Assembly (NCBI RefSeq): GCF_001039355.2
Contig: NW_019775780.1
Coordinates: forward strand, 310,001-374,000
Direction: 5' to 3'
DNA from: Lingula anatina
Lineage: Eukaryota; Brachiopoda; Lingulata; Lingulida; Lingulidae
DNA length: 64,000 nucleotides
Below, piece after piece: positions 39,301-50,815 of the stretch (position 1 is the stretch's first letter; every line of letters starts with the position of its first letter). A program made the position numbers and the translations under genes. The notes beneath the pieces were generated by a model. It saw only the letters and a list, made by a program, of their open reading frames with translations. It was not told the DNA's origin and ran no database searches.

Positions 39301-42300
39301 ACGACTTTTTTATTTTGATATATAGAGTACTGATTTACACAAAATTATGACATTTAACACATTTCTTGAACCATATGTCTTCCTACTAATCTCTCTAGCA
39401 TGACAACATACCATCTCTGCCTCCATGAGGCTATTTCTGACCTCTTCATACTCCAGTACAATGTCAGGGGAGACCCCAGTGGCAGCGGACAGCAAATCAG
39501 CCTGAATAAACAACAAACAGGAAGCTGCAATTTATTCATACACTAATTGGGCTAATTCATTTCGAGACATCATGAAAGTATATTATTTCAAATCATATTA
39601 TTTGTATAAGCATTTGTTTTACCTCAATGTTCACTTCACTTGGATTCAACTCACCTTTTCTTGTTCAAGCTCCTTTATTCTTGATCTTAAGGTGCCCTGG
39701 GCAGCTGTCATGCTGTTCAGTTTCTAAAAAAGCAAAGTGTGTCCATGATTACAGTATCTGAGTAGAGCTGTACAGTGATAAAACCAATATTTTATCCTGA
39801 AATTTTCTCTATATTTCTCAATATGAACACATGATGCAAAACAACATGGCATTGTGTTTCACTGGATTTATGCTTTATCTTTAAAAGAATACAGAAAGAG
39901 TTTTCGTACCTTCTCTGTAACATCCAACAAAGCCTGTACCTGGATAAGTACCAGCTTTTCTTCAGGAGTCAGAGCTGCATCCTGAATATACAACCATAGT
40001 GGTAGGTAACAAATGTATATTAGAAATAATACATGAGGCATTTGCATCTAAACCGATTTGCAATTAACAAGATTAGACTGCTTATTATAAAAAATAAATG
40101 GTCTCAAAGACAGTTCCCAAAAGGGTTGTAGACATGCATGTAGAGTGACTAAATAAATGATCAATACCTGGTCATATTTTAGATCAGATATTTTTTCTCT
40201 TAGTTCTTCCACTTTGACCTCCTAAAATAAACCAACAAGTTATTAGAAAATCAGCTGTTGTGATTAAAAGAGCAGGTTATCTTTGCTAGAATATATCTTA
40301 GCTTCACATTATAATCAAGTAGTCTGCATGTTGGTAATGTGATCGCAGATAAAAATTAGGAAATGCAACTGTGTAATAAAAACATTATCATTTAGCCGTT
40401 TTAATTTAACACAGTAATCAATTAAATCAACTGGTGAAAATGCCTTTAAAGCATAAATCATAACTATACCATAACTCCTATGGAATCATGCTGTACTGTA
40501 AGTACCCCAGCCTCTGTAATGACAGGGGGGAGATGATAGGGTGTTGAGTGCTTCAGTTCTTCAATAAGCTAAAAGAAAATGAAACAGTTTTTCCATTCAA
40601 TGTGTATTTTCATACATATTTTCAAATGGATTACAGGTACTAAAAAAAAAAAATAATAATAATAAAAACACCAACTTGTCAATTTTAACAATTATTTTTC
40701 CTTTTGAAAGCATCACGTTAAATTTTTTTTATTTAAAAAAAATAATTAAATTGATGAGAACAAACCTTCATCAAGCTTAAGTTATTGAACATCTCATTTT
40801 AAATCCCTTTTTTAAATTAAAGAGGAATGAGTATATGCAAAAATAATAATTATCATTAAAGACTTACTTTTTCAATCTTGTCTTCAAGCTCTAAATTCCT
40901 AAACTCCAGCACTTCATTTTGTTCTTGGCTTTCGTTTAATTCATGTTTCAATAGTTGGTTTCTGGCTTCAGCTTCTTTGATCTACAAAATAATAACACAT
41001 ATCATTTGAAATCCCACATCAAGCAAGGTTCACCATACTTCTAATAATACCCCTGCAGCCAATCTCCTATTGCTTTGAGTGACACAAATATGAATCTGTA
41101 TTGCATTTCAAATGCAGAAAAGTATAAAAACAGCAAACATATGATTAGTCATTCTAAATAAAGGTCAAATTATTATTTGATAGCTGAACAATATTATCTA
41201 TGCTAAGTGTAAGATGGCCATTGAAGAGGGGAGGTACAGAAGAGACTATTTTACAGAATAAAATGCATATTTCATTTACTTAATAACAAAAAAAATCATT
41301 ATTGACCATTTTCCTATATTTTAAAATTTCCTATATTTTCCTCACCTTCTGCATAAGAAGCAAACTGGCCTCATTCATTTTTTGTTTTTCATGGACCCAG
41401 CTGCTGTCCTGTAAAATAATTAGTAAACTTGTAAATGTCTGTGATTTACCCCAATGTAAAAGCAGGTTTGATGAAGCAAAGAAAACCATAGCAATAAAAA
41501 CAGTTAATGACAAAGGGATCCTCCAAGGTGCAGCTTTGGTCCTAAAATATATATCCATCACTGATTCCCATTGATTCTTACCCCTCCTCTGCCTTGAACT
41601 ATCTTTTCCAGGTCTTCTATCTTTGACTGAGAGGCCAAAAGGTCATTTTCAAGCTGGGTCCTTAACTGAAAATACAAGATAAATACGTATAAAAGAAAAC
41701 TCAAGAATATAAAACAAAGCTACACAAAACAAGGTGAGGATGCATCCTCATTCATCACTTATTGAAAACACTCACCCACCATTCAATAAGAATTTGAAAA
41801 CCTTTAACGTCACTATATGGAAAGGGCAAATGTTTCTTTCAATATTTTTTTATCTTCTGTTACTAAATTAAAGTCTCACATAATAAACCTTCTTTACAAG
41901 TATAACTTGTACTGAGATAAAATAGATAATCACTACATCCAAAGACCCTTTGCTATCACATTCTGTCATAATAACATAAAAATTCACATACTTTGTGTTC
42001 CCTCTGGGGGTCCACATGGCTACTGCCCTGCTGTTTCTGTAGCAAGGCATAAGCCTTCTCCAGCTCCATGTGTTCTTTGTTCAGGCGTTGGTAGTTTCTC
42101 TCAAACTCCTCACGAGTAATCTAAACACACAACCTCAGCATTATTAATGAAATAAGCAAATTTCTATTTAATATGCATGCTTAACGGTGAGATTTTTTCT
42201 TAAATAATACATTTATCTTTAATAAACATCTGTTAATATTTCTAGTCTATGGTCTAGGGATAGAAGTGAAGACTGAATCAAAATTCGCTAGTCTTGAAAT

Positions 42301-45300
42301 GGAATCAACATTTAAAGGAAAATTCATCCAAAATAACCACTAAAATATCTGCTATTCCAATCAGATGGGTAACTTTCAGGTATCTCATTTTTTTATTTAC
42401 TAGACTGATACCAAATTTACTAGTCAATGGTTTCAAACCAGTAGCTAATGCCACAGACCATTTCAGAAACCTGACTATTTGGGTATTCTACAAATTATAT
42501 ACATATTCCTAAATCTTAACATCTTGTCTAGTATCAACACTCTATGGACATATTCTACAGGCCAAATATCCTGTCTTCAGTCAGAATAAACAATGAATAA
42601 GACGGCTAGTCCACCCACGTCATCCCAAAACTCCTCTTCTATTTGAGGGTCAAGGGGAATGGAAGCCACCGAAAATTCAGAGTCCACAGAACACGAGTCC
42701 TCATCATAGCCATAGTAGGTCTCCTTTATCCCAGCGGCCTGAAGATGGACAATAATGTATATTTTAGGTTCCAAATGTCTCTCAAATTTATATTCATCAT
42801 TATTTTTCTCTCTTTATTTTATAATACCGATTACTTTAACCTTTTATGCAGTCAAAAATATTCTGCTATAGAATTTTTTTGATAATTGAACCAATAACAT
42901 GCATACTGTATGTAAGCTATCTAATAAAAAGTCTAAGTAGAATTAATTTGTCATTCTTTGGATCCAACTCCTTCCTTTTGAACATGAGTTGAGATTGACA
43001 ATGACTCACCTTGTTCTGTGCTCGCAATGTATTGCTTCTCTGTCTTGCATGTTTTATGATTTCTATTTTGCGATCCTTTTCCTACAATCAGTAATAAAAC
43101 CAAAATAAATGTCATGGTCAAAAAGTTTGACATTAAGACATTGAATAACATTCTAAAAAGTAAAGTAAAAACAACATGCCACATGCAAAAGCATCCATTT
43201 TTTTCTGAATATCATAAATAAAGATTCAAAACAAAAACTAACACACAAAGCCCGTCAAAACATTGAATTGTGAAACAAAAGAGAGTTCTACATGCACACC
43301 AACAAATGATCACTAAATTACATGCACAGCAACACCTGAATACTAAAATGTGATTGACATATAATAGTATTCATTGTGAAGGACTTCAATACAGTATCAG
43401 ATAAATCCACTTGTGAATTCAAGAAAAAAAACCCATAAATTTTGTGCATCACTGAGCATGAACCTGATATAAAAACTTCATATCCAGTTAACACAACACA
43501 TTCTTTTATAACAAAACATGTACAACAGACTTAAAAGATAGTGTTACAAGCATGTGACAGTTGGACCCTTTCCACCATAAAAAACACTTTTTTTTCAGGT
43601 ACATGTCAAAATGATGAATACTTTTTTTAATGCAAGAGAAATTTTTAATTGAAAAATTGGATATGCCTTTGAAAAAGCTGTGTTAGATACTTTGTAAACC
43701 TTTATTCAAAAATAAAAATTCCCATGGATTCAGTTTTGCCAAAACTGAGGACATTTAATCCTGAATTATCAACATATATAGATAAGTCACACTGATAATG
43801 CTTTCAGTAATGGTATATTCCGAAGTATATGATACCATTCAGATATTAAAGTTTAGCTCCAGACAGATACTTACAGTACATGCTTGCTTGAGGGCATTGA
43901 TCTGTTTTGTATGCTCCAAGCATTGTTGTCTCAGGTCCTCCAGCTCCACACTAGGGGCAGGCAGGCTCTCTAAGGCTTCCATTTTCCCACCAGTTTTCCC
44001 AGCCCCAGTGTTCCCCAGTAACTGCTTAGACAATGCCAGGCTCCTCCTCTTGTTTACATTCATCTGGCTCTTCAGTTTGTTATTGTCATCTGTGAGGACC
44101 TTAATTTTTTCTTCAAGTTGCCTGTTAATGGAGGATAGTTCCATGTTTTTCTCCAGGAATTTCTTGTTCCTGTCCTGTAGCGGCTTCCATTTTTTGTCCA
44201 GATCATGAATTCTCCGTAGCTGAAAGAACAATAAGCAACATATAATCAGTGTTTGGACGATGGCAAATAAACATGGAGGAACAGCATTTTGATATTTTCC
44301 CAATTTCAGCAATTATTTTAGGTATACAAGCTGTAACACATAATCATGGAACTGAAATTTCTTATAAAAAATAGATGTAAATAAAACACTGATATCTTGT
44401 GATCACGGTCTGTGCCTTGATGCTGATCCAAAAGTAGAAATAGAGATCTTCATATTGAAATTCCAAATTATAGTACTTTAAAACTAACCTCTTTTCTATG
44501 TATATACCTTTCCAAATAACCTGCCTTTTGCATTTTTCTCATAAAATGTAAAGAATGATACCAGTCTCGAATTTCCAAAATCCCACAACTGTCTCTTTCA
44601 ACATGTGACAAAATGACACCTGGTGCAATATGCTTACCAGCCACCACTGCTCACACATATTAAGATAAATTAGCTGAACAAAAATTTATCATTCTGTTAC
44701 TGAGACAATGATGTATTATGGCTAATTCATTGCATCAAAAATAACTTGTTTGGCAGAAGACTTAGATTTTTGATATATTGATATGAAAAAGATGTTAAGT
44801 ATCTCAACTGTACTTACAAGAAAAATTTTATGTATACTGAATCAACCTTTATTTATAATATATACCATCCTATTTTCCTTAAATCAATTTTTCATGTATT
44901 ATATGATCTATTACCAATAGTTTTGTATAAATGTATAAATACCATGAGCTATATAGTTGTTCAATATTGAAGAGGAAGAGGGTAAAATGATGAATGCAGC
45001 TAAGATGTAATGTAGCAACCAGCTGATATACCAGTCACCCAGTTCTCCAGCCTCACATTATCTCACCCAGACTAATCTTTTCCCCCAAGAAGAGAGAGAC
45101 ACAGTTTACGAGATTCAGGATAATCAGGTGGATAGACACCATATGCTGGTGAAGAACATACACAGCTGTTACCAAGTCCATAGCTAGTTACAAGCTAATT
45201 TAAGCTTCATTCTCTAAGGATCAATCATATGAATCCATAATTTGGTATTTGGCTATATATTTAAGTACTCTATCCTTGCTATTACACTGGGCTTTATCTT

Positions 45301-48300
45301 TCAAGCTGTCTGGCAGGTATTAAGGAACATGAAGACTGTCCTATCACAAGAAATGCTACTCAGAATTATGTCATACCTTTCATCATTTTATTTCTATTTC
45401 ATATCATTCTTAGAACTGTATATTTAGAGGGCTAACAAATGTAACTGTCACATTTAATGCTCGAATAAATTATTATTATTATTATTATTATATATTGACA
45501 TTAGCAGAAAATGTACTAACAGTACAGAGAACCTTCTCTCAAGCATCTCAGACTACATATGCCTTTTTGACGCTCCTATCTTTATTCCCCTGACGTCATC
45601 CATTAATTATGATAAAAACTAGTTATATGTAAAGCATGAGAATTACAGGGCTTCAGTTTCCCCCAGTTATTCATGGATCACTTTAACTGTTTACCTACAA
45701 ACCCCAGCTACATCCCTGCAGTAAACAAATTACCTGGAGAAACAAGACCTCCTGCAACAAAGCCTATTATAACTATACTGTCTACCATAGCATGTGCTTG
45801 TTGTACAGGTGCTACTTGGCTTTGAAGGCTGCATTACAATAATTAACTCAACAAGTACTGCCTACCTGTGCCTGTATATATATCAAGAGCTTCAGCTTGT
45901 TAAGACTAATAAACAAGAATGATAACCAGAAGATCTGATACATGTCCAGATTTGGATGAGCATACTAGTACCATCTCAACAAAGGAATACCAATAAAAGT
46001 AAATAATCATTTTTCTCACTTCTTTCTTTTCTTTTCTTACCTGTTCTTCCCTAAAATACATGCACATATATAAAACATTTAGTGGTAAACTGGGAACAAG
46101 AATCCTCTATCTTAACTTTTCAGATATTTGGGAAGAAGAATTGATTTTTTTTTTTTGTACTTTAAGACTGTCATATTCATTCCGTAGTTGCATTATACCT
46201 AATTAATCAAAGAACCAAATCAACAGAGATAATTATAAATAACTGTAAATATAATTGGGGCACTTATTGGGATATTTAGAAAGACAGGGACTGCTTGGTA
46301 CTGCTTGGTTTAAGGGCTAATTTTCTGTTGATATTGAGTGTCTGTGAAGAAATGCCAGTTCATTTCTGAAGGATGTTCAACCTTTATCTAATAAGCCTGT
46401 GTTGCCAACTTCTACATATATTGCTAGGATTTGGGGTTCATTTATTTCTAACATGACTGGCAATGTAAGGGTATGTGAATTCCTCACTAAATTTCAGGCA
46501 ACCTTTATTAGATCCAAATATAGGGTATTCATGGATGCATACATGCTTTGCCTTCAGAATTTTTTCTCAATGATCTGAAAGTCATTGCTATGCTTGCAGT
46601 AAGTGCATTAGTTCAAAGGCAAAAATCTGATGTAAACTTCACCTTCAAAGATAAACTAGAAGTTTCTCATCTAATATAAACACATGAAAGTAACAAGGAG
46701 CCAGCTAGTAAGCAGCCCACCAAGGCTGGGAGTGGTTGGGTCTTTAACTTGACTGACTTTCTAAAGACTTGCAGGGAGTACCTCTTAGTGGAAAATGAAA
46801 TACCCATTACCTCTGATGTTTCATAAGCACTGGCCTAGACACAGCATGGGTATCTGTTATTCATAGGAACTTCAGCTTTTATATCAACCATCAGTGATAC
46901 AGAGGAAGAACTTATAAAATATGTTCAGAGCAGCACAAAAATGAAAAGAAGAAAATTGAAAGGTTCATTTCACAAGAATATATATATCTGAGAGATAACC
47001 AAAAATACTCGAGGATTTCATATAAGTGCCTATAGGTGAAAACTCTTATAATATAATACAAAATCTTCAGAATATGTGCAACTGGAGTGATCTTACCTCA
47101 CCATATCCATATTAGTTGTAACTTAAAAGAACCACATTCAGCACATTAATTTAGTGTGAAGTACCTTAAGTTTGGTTTCTTATATATATAAGATTGACAG
47201 CCTCTATACCCTTTCTAATAAAACTGATCTTTAAACAATACTAGTACATCTCTAGGTTCAAACACTTTATATAGATCACATACACACATCCACTCATTAC
47301 AAGTTACAACACAATTGTTCAACAGAGTTCAAAATCCATCAACACAAAAATCACTCGGCCACATGGCAACATTGCTTACCAGTTCAGCTTTTTCTTGGAC
47401 AAGTTCTGCATTTTTGTATTCCAGCTTACGGATCTTGCTGTTAAGGTCTCCAATTTTGCTCCTTAATTTGTCTCCTTCATCAAGTGAACTGGACATCTAT
47501 GACAATCAAAGGATAATATTTTCACTAATCAAGTACAGGCATCATAATCATCTTTAAACATGACTTTACAATCTTCTCAGAAGAGTCACTGTTCAATCTA
47601 CAAGATAAAATTTATTTATTCACAGTTCAAATTATCAACTTATAAATTTCACAGTTACACTCAATATACTGCAGGTAACTTTTAAAATGCAGTGTAATTT
47701 GATATATTATATATTAAAGTATGAATATTCCATATGTCACAATATTACTACCTCAGAATCCCTGTCCATAGGCTGTGGTGTGCTCAGTGTTCTTGGACTG
47801 CTGTTTTCAGATTTCCTTTCCAACTGCAGCCGTACATAGTTACCAGTCTGAAGACCCAGGTCTTTCTCCAACCCAGAGATCAACTTGTCTTTGGTTTTCA
47901 GTTCTTCAACCTATGAAAAGGCAATGATAAAATAACTGTGAACCCAATGGCAACTTTTTGATAGAAAAGTGGTCATGATTAAAATGAAAGACCTCATGGT
48001 TGAATAGGTTGAATAGATAGCATACTGCACACTAAATTGTCTACCAGTGGTGTCAAATATAATATGATTGATCAGTGTGTTTACTTACAACAAATAATAC
48101 CTTTTATGTGAATTATATAATAAACTGAAGTACAAATGCATGGTGAAATGTATATCTTTCACACTAGATATATGCAGATTTTGTTAATTTCTTCTGCAAA
48201 CTTTACTATTTGTATCATTGCACACACATGATATGTGTTGAATGTAATGACAAAATAAGAAGAAACAAGTTGTGTTTTTCTCACTCATATATCCCACAAG

Positions 48301-50815
48301 AAACAAATAATGACTTAGTTGTAGCAACAAAACAATCAATTCCATGTATTATGCAAAATATAATGGTTTCTCCACAGTTGTATCAAATATAACATAGTCT
48401 AATAAAAAGCAAAAATGAAAATAAAGCAACCCTTAAACTTCCCCATGAATCAAATATGGACCAAATAAGTGGAAAAAAAAACAAAGAAAATCTGTACATC
48501 ATAATTACAAAATCTGTTAATGTTTTGTACCTAAAATGCACTTATTTACAAAAGCCTGATATGCCACATCTGAAATTGATAGGCCCATGTCTTCCTGCTG
48601 AGATTAAGCAAGATTTTCCATTCTGGCATTGATAACATGGTGGGGGTTTGTATTTATATTGAGAGAGATAAACCCCAATACAAGACAATGTATTTACACA
48701 GGGAGATATATGTCAGAATATGCTGTTGTATTAGCTCTATTTCTGGACAATGCAGAGCTAAACATGCGTCATAAAACAAAGTAGAAAAGTGTTTTATTTA
48801 TTTAATTGCACAACAGAAATTGCACTGATGTGGACCAGGATTAGAACAATGGAATAGAATCTAGTATTCACTGTGGGAAGGAGAGAACAGGTACAGGAAT
48901 TCTTAGTGTCAAGCAATGTGAATATTTACTGTAGATTCAGATTCTTTATAGACAAACACATTCACATACAAGGAACAACCCATGACAAAACAACTAACTA
49001 TAACAGAGCACAAATAAATAGATAAATATATAAATGATCATAGTGGTTATATAAATGGCTATAAAAATGGATGTATATAGATATGCGTGTAGTGTTCCAT
49101 AATCATTTACCAAGATTGATCTACATGCCCAGTCCCTGCTGGTTTTCCTTTCATAGCAGATAAAAAATGCTGTTCACTTGTAACCTTATCCATATTCAAA
49201 CCATTCTTTTGCATAATATTTTTCACTAACCCAACCAGGCCGAAAGTCTCACTTTTTCTCTTAAGATCTTTTAACTCTAACTACGCTTGTTTGAATCATT
49301 AAAGTAGCCTGCTGGTTCTGACTAACTGCAACTACTGGACCTGCCACGCTAAGTTGTATGACCCACAGGTGTTCCCCACAGGTGTAACATTTAGATAGAA
49401 ATAAGTTTAGCCATCTACATGCTGCCCATGGGTGAATTCACATAAGATCCAGACGGATCAATGTGAAATAATTATGTGGACTTCATTTTCATCACTGATG
49501 ACTTTAATCAATCTGGTGTGAATTTAACTTATTTTGAGGAAATCATTGCAAAATCCATTTGCATGCAGATAAATTGCAATTATAACTACTGGGTCAGGGA
49601 TTACGTCAATTAGAGAGATTTCCAACAACCTAGTGTAAATGCACCCCATATCTGATCATCACCGATCTCACTACCTGACAATACACCCCTCATCTACACA
49701 TCCATCAATCCTGGCACACTACCTAAATAACCAGGATCACTCAGCAAGAGAAGCTCTCAAGAAGATAGGCAACGCAAATAGTTAACCTTCATACACTGCT
49801 CGTCTGGAGTATAAAATAATCAATATCAAGGTTGTCTTTTAAAAAGGTTGTTTTTAACTGGATATGGCATTCTTGTAGGCACCTTGGATTATTGAATTTG
49901 ATTTCACGTTAATTTATCTAATTTGTTTATTGAAGGATAAGAGAACATCAGTTCAAAATAATTAATTTGTGGCTAACGAGGCAAAAAGGTTTTAGTGTCT
50001 ACAAAGTAATTGCAAAAACAAGGGATCCCCTGATGAAGTGCAGAACATATGGGAAATAGCTCATCATGAAAGCTTTTCAGCTATAAGTGACTCAAGCCCT
50101 TATCTCTTTCATAAAAGATTAGCTGCAATATAATACACAGAGGAAAGTCAGTTTGTAACATGTGCACTGCAGGCACATATGCACCTACCAATTTTCTGAT
50201 CTCTTGCTGTAAATCCCTTTTGATTTTGGCAACTTCTATTTCACAGTCTTCTTTGGTTTTTCTCAGATCACTGTGACGCTGTCTTTCAGCCTCTGATATT
50301 GTCTCATGTGATTCTTCTAATTGTTTATTACTCTGCTTCAGATCAGAGATTTCTTGAAGGAGTTTGTTCCTCTCGCTATCCAGCTGATCTTTAAATTGGC
50401 TTTTAATGGGTGAATCTGAGGCAGACATTGCTTTTATTCTGGCATTTTCTATCTCAAGTCTGGTAATTTCAACTTCTTTAAGTTTCACTGCCTTTTCCAT
50501 ATCATGATCATACTTTTTCATCAATGTCTGCCTCAGTGCATCAAATTCCTTCAGTTTATCTTGGTGCAGTTTCGTCTTCAGGTCACCAAGAGCTATGGAT
50601 GCTTTGCGCTGTTCTTGTTCTCGAGCTGCTTTGACCTCTGCAATTTTTTCATGCTGAAGCTGTTTCACGTTTCCTCGTTCTCTGTCTAAGTCGGACTTGG
50701 TCTGCTTCAGTTGTTCAGTGAGTGTTTCAATGGACAGCATTGTGGACATTGATGAGGACAGGGATCTGCTCATATCTTGGCCACTGGGAATGTTCTTTTT
50801 TGGTTTTGCAGCCAT
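14938..50815 (-). CDS. Giant JAKMIP-like / RIM-BP-like coiled-coil protein (43 exons, whole gene)
   Basis: Starting from ATG at 50813-50815, I joined 43 exons with GT-AG boundaries and no frame break down to a TAG at 14938-14940, giving about 3798 aa. Order: JAKMIP-like region (residues 1-808), acidic linker and long coiled coil with 14-residue repeats (to about 2640), Pro/Ser-rich region (about 2641-2830), further coiled coil (to about 3190), then SH3 (about 3300-3361), one FN3 (about 3541-3635) and SH3 (about 3683-3743). Intron phases fit at every junction, but most are phase 0, so phase alone is weak proof of one gene. No internal stop-bearing terminal exon or clear new start exon was seen. 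JAKMIP proteins bind microtubules, Janus kinases and GABA-B receptors; RIM-binding proteins link calcium channels to release sites. The combined role is unknown. The alternative is two adjacent genes, split most plausibly at the 3.9-kb intron 29992-33913. The five entries below give the exon blocks. Confidence 0.6.
17212..17233. repeat. (ATG)n short repeat
   Basis: About seven ATG units lie in the intron just upstream (on the minus strand) of exon 39. Read on the minus strand they give a spurious poly-His open frame. Confidence 0.9.
18820..18864. repeat. (CA)n tract followed by A15
   Basis: This simple-sequence tract lies in the intron between exons 36 and 37 of the minus-strand gene. It has no other role visible. 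Confidence 0.95.
18996..22439 (-). CDS. Pro/Ser-rich linker and distal coiled coil, exons 29-36
   Basis: Exons: 21863-22439, 21459-21622, 21068-21157, 20715-20873, 20295-20468, 19766-20038, 19474-19557, 18996-19121. Exon 29 is disordered and rich in Pro, Ser and acidic residues (LPLEDIPLL, GRGTPPLPKSKPPSPP), with candidate SH3-binding PxxP motifs that continue into exon 30 (PPVPPKPPTPSWLKRRS). After this comes DVILLERVHAKEIKDWETR, then coiled coil with several basic stretches. The proline motifs could be partners for the SH3 domains of this same protein or of others; that is inference. Confidence 0.82.
21707..21728. repeat. T22 homopolymer
   Basis: This run of T lies in the intron between exons 29 and 30 of the minus-strand gene. 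Confidence 0.95.
22440..25885 (-). other. Intronic region with small exons 27 and 28
   Basis: This stretch is non-coding apart from the two small exons 23282-23353 and 24625-24666. It is unique-looking AT-rich sequence. No complete mobile element or RNA gene was recognised. Confidence 0.6.
23282..34446 (-). CDS. Central coiled-coil exons 20-28
   Basis: Exons: 34337-34446, 33914-34012, 29550-29991, 29083-29202, 27933-28757, 26570-26860, 25886-25957, 24625-24666, 23282-23353. The first three have split codons (phase 2), which join correctly as Arg at both junctions. The same 14-residue coiled-coil period seen in exons 18-19 returns here, for example LVRSEADLKQRLAQ and HEQHEAVLKEKIVA followed by LESSELKLKYKIQE. 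It again crosses junctions (exon 22 to 23: LEKMDRHLRQQ then VMDLEQDREEL). Exon 22 also has a short basic Ser-rich patch (SPSKRSK). The 14-codon exon 24625-24666 is the least certain and may be an optional microexon. Function unknown beyond coiled-coil assembly. Confidence 0.8.
29992..33913 (-). other. 3.9-kb intron between exons 21 and 22
   Basis: This is the largest intron of the minus-strand gene. It has no recognisable coding sequence. It contains a C18 run followed by a CA repeat at 33270-33318 and an A17 run near 33450. If the JAKMIP-like and RIM-BP-like parts are separate transcripts, or if a short isoform exists, an internal promoter here is the most likely place. I saw no convincing promoter motif. 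Confidence 0.6.
33270..33318. repeat. C18 followed by (CA)n
   Basis: Simple-sequence tract within the 3.9-kb intron of the minus-strand gene. On the minus strand it reads (GT)n then poly-G, which could form unusual DNA structure. Confidence 0.95.
34748..38669 (-). CDS. Acidic linker and giant coiled-coil exons 17-19
   Basis: Exons: 38529-38669 (47 aa), 37524-38348 (275 aa), 34748-37204 (819 aa in one exon). Exon 18 has a low-complexity acidic/Asn-rich insert (residues DDDISIPQEQ and KEEEEDEIKL are typical) between coiled coils. Exon 19 is almost pure heptad coiled coil rich in Glu, Lys and Leu. At the exon 18/19 join the sequence follows a 14-residue period, with Leu or Met at position 1, Glu at 5, Leu at 8 and Lys/Gln at 11 (LETSEAILRDTMEK, MDRDEVDLRQQLRE and so on). 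The period runs through the splice junction, which supports the join. I recognise no specific family; generic tropomyosin/myosin-tail similarity is expected of any such sequence. Confidence 0.85.
38948..50815 (-). CDS. JAKMIP-like N-terminal part, exons 1-16
   Basis: Exons: 50189-50815, 47752-47910, 47380-47496, 43875-44219, 43010-43081, 42619-42738, 41992-42120, 41582-41665, 41346-41408, 40868-40981, 40470-40568, 40168-40221, 39910-39981, 39655-39723, 39412-39501, 38948-39157. They encode 808 aa, nearly the length I recall for vertebrate JAKMIP2 (~810). Family landmarks appear in order: DLKTKLHQDKLKEFDALR near residue 80; LEKDLGLQTGNY about 223; LNSKIRKLE; a Tyr/Asp-rich motif YYGYDEDSCSVDSE about 445 (vertebrates have a FFGFDEESVDSE-like motif here); KAYALLQKQ; SQSKIEDLEK; DSSWVHEKQ; EVLEFRNLELE about 600; then a C-terminal stretch with TPEEKLVLIQ and an LEYEEVRNSL...KIQQLE block. 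The protein is coiled coil almost throughout. Vertebrate long forms end in a hydrophobic tail after this region; here the frame carries on into exon 17 instead. Confidence 0.85.
44220..47379 (-). other. 3.2-kb intron between exons 3 and 4
   Basis: Non-coding, AT-rich. A short (TTA)n lies at 45469-45491. No coding exon, RNA gene or bounded mobile element was recognised. Confidence 0.6.
47911..50188 (-). other. 2.3-kb first coding intron (exons 1-2)
   Basis: Non-coding sequence between the start exon and exon 2. No repeat boundary or coding stretch was recognised. As a first intron it may hold enhancers, but nothing specific is visible. Confidence 0.55.

Noticed and set aside
40440-40568. Short JAKMIP-length isoform made by reading past exon 11
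   Set aside because: A stop follows two codons into the intron, but almost any intron in this region gives an early stop, so this is not evidence of a real isoform.
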